64,000 bases of DNA from Chryseobacterium oryctis (GTDB lineage: Bacteria > Bacteroidota > Bacteroidia > Flavobacteriales > Weeksellaceae): positions 62,001 through 126,000 of the forward strand of contig NZ_JAPDHV010000007.1 in NCBI RefSeq assembly GCF_025971925.1, given 5' to 3'. This document shows, one piece after another, positions 45,742 to 54,144 of this stretch. A program made the position numbers and the translations under genes. The notes below the pieces were generated by a model. That model ran no database searches. It saw nothing but the letters and a program-made list of their open reading frames with translations, and had not been told where the DNA came from. Position 1 is the first letter of the stretch. Every line of letters begins with the position of its first letter.

Positions 45742-46081
45742 TCCCTCTCGTCACATTCTCGAACTGCTTTGAATTGTTTCCCAACATATTACACTAATCT
45801 TCAAACTCTTACTGGCTCGAAACAAGTTGATTTTGAATTCGAATATTCGAAACTATTTTTTAGTTTTTTAATTCTTGGATTTTGATTTAATTTTGTTGTA
45901 AAGCACAAATGAATCCATGCAAAAATATAAAAAGTATCATTCTGATATTAAAGTCTGCTATGCTCTTGGAATCCAAAATGAAATCCTTCCTGAAAAGTTT
46001 GTAAAAGAAATTCCCGGTTCTACTTCATTTTATTGGAAAGATATTGGTGCGAAAAAGTTTGTAGGTTCTGAATTTGCTTCC
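45738..46081 (+). mobile_element. IS copy 1, left part only (interrupted by copy 2)
   Basis: Starts with GTGGTCCCTCTCG. The first 115 bases are nearly identical to the left end of IS copy 3 at 59288-59403 (I count four differences) and contain the palindrome-like TTCGAATATTCGAA. A TAnnTTTG box (45888-45895) precedes the transposase start. The copy breaks off at 46081, exactly where copy 2 begins; the rest of it is not in the window. Confidence 0.78.
45917..46081 (+). pseudogene. Truncated IS transposase (first 55 codons)
   Basis: Codons 1-55 (starts MQKYKKYHSDIKVCYALGI, ends GSEFAS) align with the first 55 codons of the intact transposase at 46266 (MKKYNRYHSTIKTSYALGI...GNEFAS). The frame then runs by chance into the left end of copy 2 and stops at 46141. 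It has no catalytic domain. Confidence 0.8.
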
Positions 46082-47820
46082 GTGGTCCCTCTCGTCACAT
46101 TCTCGAACCGCTTTGAATTATATATCAATACATTACACTAATTTACAAACCCTTACAGGGCTCGAAACATTTTCTTTCTTTTGATTGATGACGAATTTTC
46201 GTCAGACGTATTTTTTATTTTCTTTTGACATTAAAATGGATTTTTCTTTCAGTATTTTTGTGTTGATGAAAAAATACAACAGATATCATTCAACTATCAA
46301 AACTTCCTACGCTTTAGGTATTCACCAGCTGATTTTACCTGATTCTTTCACATCTTCAATTCCTCGTTCTACTTCTCAGAATTGGAAGGAACTCAATCCC
46401 GAAAAATTCGTAGGAAATGAATTTGCTTCTCAAATTGAAAACGATTTGGAGAAAATAAAAGTGATTCTTGATGAAAGAGTGAAGAAAATGACCACCGCTT
46501 TTCATACCTTTTGCCGTTTGTATTTAGCCATTCTCGAATTTATTGGAAAGAAAAATTTCGATAAAATTATTCTTCAGAATAGAGAATCGGTCATTGATAT
46601 GGTGTCTAACCTTCCTGTTGAGTTTGATCGAAACTTGGTCTGTAAATTTCTGCAAATCACTCCACATCAATTTAAGATTTGGAACAGTAAACGGAGTTTT
46701 AAATGTCCGGTTTCATTAACCGGATATTGCACCAAGCGTTTTCCCAACCAAATCTCACAGCGTGAAATTAATGTTTTGAAAAGTTTGATGTCCCGAAAAC
46801 GATTTTCTACGTGGAGTATTGCCTCGATTTGGGGATATGCCATCAAGAAAGGTCATATTTCAATGTCCCGAACTTCTTGGTATCGGTATTGTCTTCGCTT
46901 GGGCGTTACCGAAAAACGAAAATCCAGTAGAAAACTTAGAAAGAAAATCTCCGTAAGAGCATCTCGTCCCAATGAAATCTGGCATGCTGATGTTACTGAA
47001 TTTGTTACTTCGGACAATGTAAAATTCTATATTCACACCGTTTTGGATAATTTTTCCCGAAAAATTATTGCATATTCTGTTTCTCGTGATAAAACAGCTA
47101 AAACAAGACTCGTTAGTTTGAAAGAAGCAATTCTTTTACAATTTGGTCAAATTCTTTCTCCTACTGATTTAGATCTCATTGTCGATGGTGGTTCTGAAAA
47201 TAACAATTTTCGAATCCGAAATTTCATCCGGCATTGCCAAGTGAAAATTCACAAGAAAGTTGCTTTGAAAGATGTGCAATTTTCAAACTCGATGATAGAA
47301 GGACATTTTAAAATCTTAAAAAAGTTCTTTAGAAGTTATGGAGAAATTCACTCCAAAGATATTCATAAGGTTATGGAATATTTTGTAAAGGATTATGATT
47401 GTATTCGTCCTCATTACCAACATCAGTTTTATACACCTGACGAAATTCATAATAACCCAGAACTCGCTGATGTCAAACCTATACTAAACCGTATCAACAA
47501 GGAACGATTGGAAAACAATCGGAATTCCTGCTGTAAAGCGGCGTAAGAATTGGCGGAAAAATACGGTTCAGTAAGTATTCCTTCTATTCTATTTCCTGAT
47601 CTCCATTTTACATTAAAGCCAAAGAGCTTTTTTCTCTTTTGAATTGAACAAAAATACCAAAATTTTGCTCTTTATACAATCCAAAAATTTCTTTTTTGTA
47701 TTCTCACTACTTTGCACGAATACTCGTACATGCTGATTGTGAATTAATTACATTTTCAAAACCTAATTAATAAAAGAATTTTCCCTATTTTTTCTCAACA
47801 TCATGTCTTGGGAGGGAGCC
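46082..47820 (+). mobile_element. IS copy 2, complete, about 1.74 kb
   Basis: The left end GTGGTCCCTCTCGTCACATTC starts at 46082; the right end, read inward on the minus strand from 47820, is GGCTCCCTCCC. The two ends share an imperfect terminal repeat GG(C)TCCCTC. One transposase gene lies between. Target duplications are not obvious. It is inserted into IS copy 1. Confidence 0.72.
46266..47546 (+). CDS. DDE (rve-type) transposase
   Basis: A 426-aa integrase-core transposase. The start at 46266 is chosen because the truncated copy 1 begins with the same sequence (M-KY-YHS-IK). An N-terminal HTH region (VCKFLQITPHQFKIWNSKRSF) and a second HTH-like region (FSTWSIASIWGYAIKKGHISMSRTSWYRYC) precede the catalytic core. 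The DDE residues are visible in IWHADVTEF, LIVDGGSEN and FSNSMIEGHFK. It ends with the family tail LENNRNSCCKAA. A TAnnTTTG box at 46253-46260 sits six bases before the start. The copy looks intact and potentially active. It resembles IS3/IS481-like enzymes; I do not assign a family. Confidence 0.88.
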   Translation: MKKYNRYHSTIKTSYALGIHQLILPDSFTSSIPRSTSQNWKELNPEKFVGNEFASQIENDLEKIKVILDERVKKMTTAFHTFCRLYLAILEFIGKKNFDKIILQNRESVIDMVSNLPVEFDRNLVCKFLQITPHQFKIWNSKRSFKCPVSLTGYCTKRFPNQISQREINVLKSLMSRKRFSTWSIASIWGYAIKKGHISMSRTSWYRYCLRLGVTEKRKSSRKLRKKISVRASRPNEIWHADVTEFVTSDNVKFYIHTVLDNFSRKIIAYSVSRDKTAKTRLVSLKEAILLQFGQILSPTDLDLIVDGGSENNNFRIRNFIRHCQVKIHKKVALKDVQFSNSMIEGHFKILKKFFRSYGEIHSKDIHKVMEYFVKDYDCIRPHYQHQFYTPDEIHNNPELADVKPILNRINKERLENNRNSCCKAA

Positions 47821-48083
47821 CTGCTACTCTTCTTTTGTAATTGATAATTCTTACCATTTTTTTGATTTTTGAGTTAGAAATAACACTATAAGAAGTTATA
47901 TTGTACAGCACACGAAAACTCAGCTTTCAACTTGAATTTATAATTGTTCTGTAAAACTTTTGATTCTTATAAGTGGTATGGGGGATATTTTTGTTCTGAA
48001 AGTGGTGAGGGCCTTCAGAACATGGGGCTTTATGCATAATTTTTTTTCAAAAAAAATTTAATTAAATATTGATTGAATGTAAG
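47821..48083. other. Leader of the defence operon
   Basis: Begins right after the IS right end. Contains the short direct repeat AAGTGGT (from 47971 and 47999) and the inverted repeat at 47993-48021, listed separately. No gene seen. Confidence 0.45.
47993..48021. promoter_or_regulatory. Candidate operator for the XRE regulator
   Basis: An eight-base perfect inverted repeat, GTTCTGAA (47993-48000) and TTCAGAAC (48014-48021), separated by 13 bases, 89 bases before the regulator start. Small XRE regulators beside restriction systems often bind such sites to control their own operon; here that is inference. Confidence 0.4.
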
Positions 48084-48091
48084 TATATTTG
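48084..48091 (+). promoter_or_regulatory. -7 box (TATATTTG) of the defence operon
   Basis: Perfect TAnnTTTG match, 18 bases before the ATG at 48110. The alternative ATG at 48098 lies so close to the expected transcription start that 48110 is favoured. Confidence 0.55.
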
Positions 48092-48109
48092 CATTAAATG
48101 CTAATTGAT

Positions 48110-48325
48110 ATGAAAAAAAAGGCAATTAATAGATTAAAAGTTGTATTAGCAGAAAAAGGAAAAACAAATAAGTGGCTTTCACAACAACTAAATAAAAATG
48201 AAACTACTATTTCAAGGTGGTGTACTAATGAAAACCAGCCGTCTATGGAAAACTTAATAGAAATAGCTAAGTTGTTAGAAATTGATGTGTTAGAGTTAAT
48301 TAACTCCACTAAAATCATTAGATAG
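48110..48325 (+). CDS. XRE-family HTH regulator
   Basis: A 71-aa Cro/C1-type DNA-binding protein: INRLKVVLAEKGKTNKWLSQQLNKNETTISRWCTNENQPSMENLIEIAKLLEID is the standard five-helix XRE fold, with the recognition helix around ETTISRW. It is the first gene of the defence operon, with one base before the methylase start. It probably acts as a controller protein delaying or limiting nuclease expression. ATG 48098 would add four residues. Confidence 0.88.
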   Translation: MKKKAINRLKVVLAEKGKTNKWLSQQLNKNETTISRWCTNENQPSMENLIEIAKLLEIDVLELINSTKIIR

Positions 48326-48326
48326 A

Positions 48327-50618
48327 ATGCAGATTAAAACAGAAAAAAAAACCATAAAATTAATTTCAAAAGAAAGAAATGCAAGCTTTTCACCTGAAGA
48401 TAAAGTAAGAACAGAATATGTGAATAGGTTAATAAAGCACTACGGTTTTTCAATTGATCAAATGGAGCAAGAAGTTATTGCTATTAGTTCAGATAAAAAT
48501 ATAAAAACGTATGCTGATATCGTCATATGGACATCAAAAAAGGAGAAAGACCATGGTTCCGAACCTTTAATAGTAGTTGAATGCAAAGCTCAACAAGTTA
48601 CAATAAGAAAAGAAGATTATTATAAAGGAGCTGAATTTGCCTCAATGGTAGGAGCAAAATTTCTTGTTACCGCAAACCAGAAACATGCAAAAGTATTCTC
48701 TAAAATATACAAAGTTGACAAAAAAAGATCCTCTTTTGATCTTGAAGAAATTCTAAATATTCCAAAAGCAGATGCAATCAATGATGAGAAAGAAATAAAC
48801 GCTTTATTAGGTCAAACAATTGAGTTTGCTCGTGATGACTTTAGCCGCTTGCTTTTTAGATGTCATAACATTATTAGAAATAATGACAAATTATCTCCAG
48901 AAGCTGCATTTGATGAAATAAGTAAAGTATTATTTATAAAAACTCTATATGAAAGGGAAAATGAAAAAGGATTAATATATTCTTTAGAAGAATATCGTTC
49001 AGAAAAAAGTAATTGGGATAAAATAAAAAATGATGAAGACTTACCATTTTATAAAAAACTATTTGACAAAGTAAAAAGTAAGCACAAAAATGATGATTTA
49101 TTTGAATCTAATGAAACAATTAGGATTAGAGAGAATAGTTTTGAAGCTATTATAAAAGAATTAGAAGTTTATAATCTTTCTACAACATCTGATGATATAA
49201 AAGGAATTGCTTTTGAACAATTTCTTGGTAGAACCTTTAGAGGCGAGTTAGGGCAGTTTTTTACACCAAGAACAATTGTTGATTATATGGTTGAAATCCT
49301 TGACCCACAAGAAAATGAAACCGTTTGTGATCCTTGCTGTGGAAGTGGAGGATTTCTAATAAAAACATTTGAATATGTCAGAACAAAAATAGAAGAAGAT
49401 ATTCAGCATGTAAAAGAAGAAATAAAAGATAAATATTATGGAAGCAATTTTATAAACCTAAGTGAGAAAGAACAAGAAAAAATAGATCATACTGTAAACG
49501 AATACTTTAACTTTCTTAATGCTGAATTAGATATATATAATCCTAACAGTAGAATTCGTAAGTTATCTTTCGATTGTATCTTCGGAACTGATGCTAATCC
49601 AAGAATGGCAAGAACTGCGAAAATGAACATGATTATGCACGGTGATGGTCATGGAGGTGTACATCATCATGATGGCTTGATAAACGTTAATGGTGTTTAT
49701 GATGAAAGATTTGACATCATTTTAACCAATCCTCCATTTGGCGCAAGGGTAGAAAAAACATTAAGAATTATACCGTCTGACATACCTACAAATGAAAAAA
49801 TTGAAGTTTATACTGCAAAATATGGAAGTGATTATGAAAAAAGGGTAATAGAGCCATTAAGAGAGTGGGCTGAATATAATAACGGAGAAAATCAACCAAA
49901 GGGAAAATCAGTTTTAAGTTTATTCAAAACAGGAGAAGTTAGTAGTTTAACTGAAGTTTTATTTATTGAACGTTGCTTAAATTTACTAAAGCCTGGAGGT
50001 CGAATGGCTATAGTTTTACCAGAAGGTGTTTTAAATAATGCAAAACTTCAAAAGGTCAGAGACTATGTTGAAAGCAAAGCTAAAATTATCAATATTACAT
50101 CTATTCCACAAGATGTTTTTATTGCATCTGGCGCAACTGTAAAACCAAGTTTACTATTTTTTAAAAAATTTACAAATGATGAAGAACGTTTATATAATTC
50201 AATAAAAGAAGAAGCATCTAAAAGCATAAACGAGAAATATAAAAACGAAGTAAAACGGATAGAAAAAAAATTAAAAGAAAAAGGTCTGGATAAAGAAGAA
50301 AAAAAAGTATTAAGGGAAAAGCTTAAACAAATCAATCAATCAATCGAAGATGATATTAAATTTCAAGTTAAAAATAATTTTAATTATGAAATACCAATCA
50401 TTGAAGTTGAGAAAGCAGGTATAAGCACTACAGGAGCGGCGATTGAAAATGAATTAGAACCTATAGCTAAAGAGTATAAAAAATATCGTATTAAAAATAA
50501 ACTCTGGAAGGAAAACTATATTAACATAAAGTATAGTATTTTCAATAATAAGTTTCAAAGAACAATTGGTACACAACAACCAGAAGTATTTTACATAGAA
50601 AATGCAAATGACAATTGA
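48327..50618 (+). CDS. Fused PD-ExK nuclease / N6-adenine DNA methylase (BcgI A-like)
   Basis: A 763-aa restriction-modification subunit. Residues ~15-140 form an HsdR-N-like nuclease domain: Asp64 in YADIVIW and Glu85/Lys87 in VVECKAQQ give a D...ExK site. A helical domain follows. The methylase of HsdM/N6_Mtase type then starts near 300: FEQFLGRTFRGELGQFFTPRTIVDYM, motif I DPCCGSGGFL (about 335), motif IV NPPF (about 468), and LKPGGRMAIVLPEG. The last ~150 residues are charged coiled coil. A nuclease fused to the methylase, with a separate S subunit and no helicase subunit, is the BcgI-like (type IIB/IIG) plan rather than classic type I. The 3' end overlaps the S gene by 17 bases. Confidence 0.85.
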   Translation: MQIKTEKKTIKLISKERNASFSPEDKVRTEYVNRLIKHYGFSIDQMEQEVIAISSDKNIKTYADIVIWTSKKEKDHGSEPLIVVECKAQQVTIRKEDYYKGAEFASMVGAKFLVTANQKHAKVFSKIYKVDKKRSSFDLEEILNIPKADAINDEKEINALLGQTIEFARDDFSRLLFRCHNIIRNNDKLSPEAAFDEISKVLFIKTLYERENEKGLIYSLEEYRSEKSNWDKIKNDEDLPFYKKLFDKVKSKHKNDDLFESNETIRIRENSFEAIIKELEVYNLSTTSDDIKGIAFEQFLGRTFRGELGQFFTPRTIVDYMVEILDPQENETVCDPCCGSGGFLIKTFEYVRTKIEEDIQHVKEEIKDKYYGSNFINLSEKEQEKIDHTVNEYFNFLNAELDIYNPNSRIRKLSFDCIFGTDANPRMARTAKMNMIMHGDGHGGVHHHDGLINVNGVYDERFDIILTNPPFGARVEKTLRIIPSDIPTNEKIEVYTAKYGSDYEKRVIEPLREWAEYNNGENQPKGKSVLSLFKTGEVSSLTEVLFIERCLNLLKPGGRMAIVLPEGVLNNAKLQKVRDYVESKAKIINITSIPQDVFIASGATVKPSLLFFKKFTNDEERLYNSIKEEASKSINEKYKNEVKRIEKKLKEKGLDKEEKKVLREKLKQINQSIEDDIKFQVKNNFNYEIPIIEVEKAGISTTGAAIENELEPIAKEYKKYRIKNKLWKENYINIKYSIFNNKFQRTIGTQQPEVFYIENANDN

Positions 50619-51966
50619 TAGAGAAAACACCAGCTCTATAAAATATGTTAAATTCCATGATATAACAATGTGGGATGTAAAAAGATATTCTTCCGAAAAA
50701 ATCAAATCTGATTATCCTATAGTTAAACTTGGCACTCAAATTCGAGAGGAAAGTCATAGAGTAAAGCTTTCTGCTTTTCCAGAAGATGATTTTGGAATAC
50801 TTGGAGTGAGTAATAAAATTGGGATTTTTGATGCTTATCAGGAAAAAGGAAAGAAGATCAATCAGCCATATAAGAAGATGGAGATAGATTGGTTAGCATA
50901 CAACCCATATCGTATTAATGTGGGTAGTATTGGAATGAGAACAAAGGAGCATTCGAACAAATTTATCAGCCCTGCTTATGTAGTATTCAGTTGTAAAGAA
51001 TCACTATTACCTGACTTTTTATATAAATTATTTAAGACACAACGATTTAACAAAATAATCAAAGAAAGCACAACAGGTTCTGTCCGTCAAAATTTGACGT
51101 TTGATATATTAAAAAGTTTAGATATAGCTCTACCACCATTAAACGTACAACATGCTTTATTAGCATCATACTATAATAAGATAGATAAAGCTATAATACA
51201 GGAAAATGAAGCAAGAAATAAAGAGCAAGAAATAAATGACTTTTTACTTAGTGTATTAGATATAAAATTCGGCGAAAACAAAGAAAAAAAGGCATTAACA
51301 TTTGCAAAATTTAGCAATATAGATCGTTGGGCTATAGACTATTTATTTAATTTAGATTCAATAAAAGGCATCACAGAAGGGAAATATCCGGTCAAAAAAG
51401 TTAAAAGCTTTCTTTTATCATATCAATACGGTTTATCAGTAAAAGCTACAGAAATACCTATAGGAATCCCAATGCTAAGGATGAATAATATTTATAACTC
51501 AAAACTTGATTTAAATGATTTAAAGTATATCAAACTTAATGATGAGCAAAAAAGTAAGGTATTATTAAATAAAGGAGATTTACTTTTTAATAGAACCAAT
51601 AGTAAGGAACTCGTTGGGAAAACTGCTATATTTGATTTGGATGATGAATATACTTTTGCTTCATATTTAATTAGGCTAAAACTAAATACAGAAATTGTTA
51701 ATGTCCATTATATAAATTATCTTTTTAATTCTTTGATTGGAAGATCTCAAATAGACAGCATTAGTCGCCAAGTTTTAGGACAAGCAAATGTAAATGCACA
51801 AGAGTTACAGGATTTTGTGTTTCCTATCCCTAATTTAGAGATACAAGAAGATATAGTTTCAGAAATTAACAAGATTAAACTGAAAGCAGAAAGCTTGAAA
51901 CAAGCAGCAGAAATTAATCGAATAAATGCAATTAATGAGTTTGAAGAGGCAATTTTTAAAAATTAA
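50602..51966 (+). CDS. HsdS-like specificity subunit
   Basis: A 454-aa protein with two target-recognition domains, each followed by a conserved helix. The first half has NLTFDILKSLDIALPPLNVQHALLASYYNKID, the second has YPVKKVKSFLLSYQYG, AQELQDFVFPIPNLEIQEDIVSEINKI. This is the HsdS/BcgIB plan, binding a two-part DNA sequence and positioning the methylase/nuclease subunit. A normal length for a two-TRD S protein. It starts inside the end of the methylase gene (17-base overlap) and ends three bases before the ATPase gene. Confidence 0.87.
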   Translation: MQMTIDRENTSSIKYVKFHDITMWDVKRYSSEKIKSDYPIVKLGTQIREESHRVKLSAFPEDDFGILGVSNKIGIFDAYQEKGKKINQPYKKMEIDWLAYNPYRINVGSIGMRTKEHSNKFISPAYVVFSCKESLLPDFLYKLFKTQRFNKIIKESTTGSVRQNLTFDILKSLDIALPPLNVQHALLASYYNKIDKAIIQENEARNKEQEINDFLLSVLDIKFGENKEKKALTFAKFSNIDRWAIDYLFNLDSIKGITEGKYPVKKVKSFLLSYQYGLSVKATEIPIGIPMLRMNNIYNSKLDLNDLKYIKLNDEQKSKVLLNKGDLLFNRTNSKELVGKTAIFDLDDEYTFASYLIRLKLNTEIVNVHYINYLFNSLIGRSQIDSISRQVLGQANVNAQELQDFVFPIPNLEIQEDIVSEINKIKLKAESLKQAAEINRINAINEFEEAIFKN

Positions 51967-51969
51967 AAA

Positions 51970-53463
51970 ATGAAAATAACATCTCTATACATAGATGATT
52001 ACAAATTACTAAAAAATTTTACTATTGATTTTAAAAAAGACATTTCAGTACTTATAGGTGTAAATGGTTCTGGAAAGTCCAGTATATTAGAGTCAATAGC
52101 ACAAATTTTCAGTAATGTTTTTCTAAATCAGAAATCAAAGTTTGGCTTTAGATTGATTTATGAATTGCGATTAGAAGAAATTTTAGAGCAAACAGCAACA
52201 ACAAGTGAATTTAGAACTGATTATATTAAAGTTGAGATATCTGCACTTAAAAAAAATACTGATCTATCTTTTAAAGTTTTTGTAGAAGATAAAATCTTAG
52301 AAGATAAAGATAGTATTGAAAAACGATTCAATAGCTTTCAAAAAATACTACCAAGCAATATTATTATTTACTATTCTGGGCTTTCTGAGATTATGAAAAA
52401 AATTTGTGAACCACATGACCAAGTTCTTTCCAAACAATACAGAGATGGGAATATAAATATTCAGAGACCATTTTTTTATTTTGAACCTGCTTTATTCGAA
52501 ATAATTTTAATTAGTCTTCTATCTTATGAGTTTGGAGATATTCCAGATTACTTGGCTGAAAGGGCAAAAATAGATCAGATTGAAAGTATTACATTTAGAT
52601 TAAAAAAGCCCACTTGGGCAAAAGGTAAAGCTATTAATTGGTGGGGTGCAGATGGAAAAGTAAAAGATTTTTTAGATTTTCTTGGTAGTATTGGGAAACC
52701 GTTAATTATAGATGAAAAAATATCTTCAACAGGCAGACCTGGCAATGTTATCATAGAGGCTTGGCAAGATGAGATTTTAATAATTACAATTATTGGTCAG
52801 GAAAAACTATTTGAAATACGTGAACATTTCGTAGAAGAAAAAGCTTTATTTAAAATTCTTAACACCCTTTATATTGATGGTTTATGGATTGATGCCAAAT
52901 TTAATTTTATAAATAAAGGTGAGAAAAAAAAATTCTCTGTTTTGAGTGAAGGTGAGCAGCAGTCTATTATAATTAAAGGTTTAATAGAACTTGTGACAGA
53001 CGAAAATACATTGTTCTTATTTGATGAACCTGACACTTATTTACATCCGTCTTGGCAAAGAAATTTTATTGAGGAAATAATCAAATTTACAGAAATTAAT
53101 CAAGCGGTATCAAGTCAATTCTTGATTACAACTCATTCACCTCAACTATTGAGTAATGCTATCCCTGAAAAGTCAGATGTCCAAATATTAGAAGATGGAG
53201 AAATAATTAAAATTACACCCAAATACTATGGGAGGGATATAAGCACTATTTTGTATGAATTAATGGGAGTTGAAAGAAGAAATAAGAAGGTAACAAAGCA
53301 GTTAAGTAAGCTTTTTAATTTGATTGAAGATGAAGAACTAAATAAAGCCAAAGAAGAATTTTTAGTAATGTCAGAATTACTTGGAGAAGACGATCCCGCT
53401 ATTTTAAGAGCTAAAACGCAAATTGATTATTTGGAAGAAGCTATAAATGAAACAGATAATTAA
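51970..53463 (+). CDS. PtuA-like (Septu) ABC/SMC-type ATPase
   Basis: A 497-aa ATPase of the OLD/SMC-like group. Walker A GVNGSGKSSILESIAQIF (about residues 30-47), signature VLSEGEQQSIIIKGL, Walker B LFLFDEPDTYLHPSWQ, and H-loop FLITTHSPQLLS. A C-terminal helical tail (RRNKKVTKQLSKLFNLIEDEELNKAKEEF) follows. Together with the HNH gene that overlaps its end by 17 bases, it forms the PtuA-PtuB pair of Septu systems, also used by retron Ec78. In those systems the ATPase holds the nuclease inactive until phage infection. Confidence 0.87.
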   Translation: MKITSLYIDDYKLLKNFTIDFKKDISVLIGVNGSGKSSILESIAQIFSNVFLNQKSKFGFRLIYELRLEEILEQTATTSEFRTDYIKVEISALKKNTDLSFKVFVEDKILEDKDSIEKRFNSFQKILPSNIIIYYSGLSEIMKKICEPHDQVLSKQYRDGNINIQRPFFYFEPALFEIILISLLSYEFGDIPDYLAERAKIDQIESITFRLKKPTWAKGKAINWWGADGKVKDFLDFLGSIGKPLIIDEKISSTGRPGNVIIEAWQDEILIITIIGQEKLFEIREHFVEEKALFKILNTLYIDGLWIDAKFNFINKGEKKKFSVLSEGEQQSIIIKGLIELVTDENTLFLFDEPDTYLHPSWQRNFIEEIIKFTEINQAVSSQFLITTHSPQLLSNAIPEKSDVQILEDGEIIKITPKYYGRDISTILYELMGVERRNKKVTKQLSKLFNLIEDEELNKAKEEFLVMSELLGEDDPAILRAKTQIDYLEEAINETDN

Positions 53464-54112
53464 AATTCAAGAGCCAAATTCTTTGATTAAACACAGAGCA
53501 AATCAACCTGCCTTTTATGATGGATTATCTCAGGAAGCTAAAGAAGAACTACGAAAAAATTTACTTACTGAGCAAGGGCATATCTGTTGCTACTGTATGA
53601 AAAGAATACCTGAGAATACAAGCCCATATATGAAAGTAGAGCATTACAAATGTCAAGATTATAATGCCGATTTACAACTAACATATTCAAATTTATTTGG
53701 AGCTTGCGCTGGTGGCGAAGGAAAACCCAAAAAGCTACAGACTTGTGACACCCAAAAAGGTAACCAATCACTAACAATAAATTTATTAACAAATGCTCCA
53801 AATTGTGAGACACAAATCAGATATAATGCAAACGGAGAAATAAGCTCTGATAATGATGAAATTGATAGACAATTAAATGAAGTCTTAAACCTGAATATGC
53901 AAACACTGAAAGATGGACGAAAAGAGATTTATTTAAGTGTTCAAAAAGAGGTTGAAGCAAAGAGTAAACAAATTGGTAATAAGCAATTAAAGCTAAAATA
54001 TTTTCAACAAGAAAAAGAAAAGTGGCTAACAAAAAAGGATAATAAATATAGGCAGTTTTGTATGATAGCAGTTTATTACTTAGAAAAAAAAATTAGGCAA
54101 AATCAGAATTAG
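53447..54112 (+). CDS. PtuB-like HNH endonuclease
   Basis: A 221-aa HNH protein of the retron Ec78/Septu PtuB type. The metal and catalytic elements are visible: HICCYCMKRIPE (CxxC), MKVEHYKCQD (the first His), YSNLFGACAGG, and CDTQKGNQSLTINLL with the second half of the site. The C-terminal half is helical (LKLKYFQQEKEKW). It is the effector of the pair and probably cuts nucleic acid, with tRNA or DNA as the known targets in relatives. It starts 17 bases before the ATPase stop, so the two are translationally coupled. A hairpin terminator follows the stop. Confidence 0.87.
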   Translation: MKQIIKIQEPNSLIKHRANQPAFYDGLSQEAKEELRKNLLTEQGHICCYCMKRIPENTSPYMKVEHYKCQDYNADLQLTYSNLFGACAGGEGKPKKLQTCDTQKGNQSLTINLLTNAPNCETQIRYNANGEISSDNDEIDRQLNEVLNLNMQTLKDGRKEIYLSVQKEVEAKSKQIGNKQLKLKYFQQEKEKWLTKKDNKYRQFCMIAVYYLEKKIRQNQN

Positions 54113-54113
54113 T

Positions 54114-54139
54114 ATCATCCCAGAATTAACTGGGATGAT
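54114..54139. terminator. Hairpin between the converging defence and mobility operons
   Basis: A ten-base perfect stem (54114-54123 with 54130-54139), six-base loop, directly after the PtuB-like stop and five bases before the DUF3871 stop on the other strand. There is no T-run, but its placement suits a bidirectional terminator. Confidence 0.6.
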
Positions 54140-54144
54140 TGCCA

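Noticed and set aside
48327..51966. Classic type I restriction-modification system
   Set aside because: No HsdR helicase gene is present, and the nuclease-like domain is fused to the methylase; the following ATPase is of SMC/ABC type, not a DEAD-box translocase.
51970..54112. Retron Ec78-type system
   Set aside because: The PtuA/PtuB pair fits, but no reverse transcriptase or msr/msd-like RNA region lies next to it; the partners here are restriction-modification genes.
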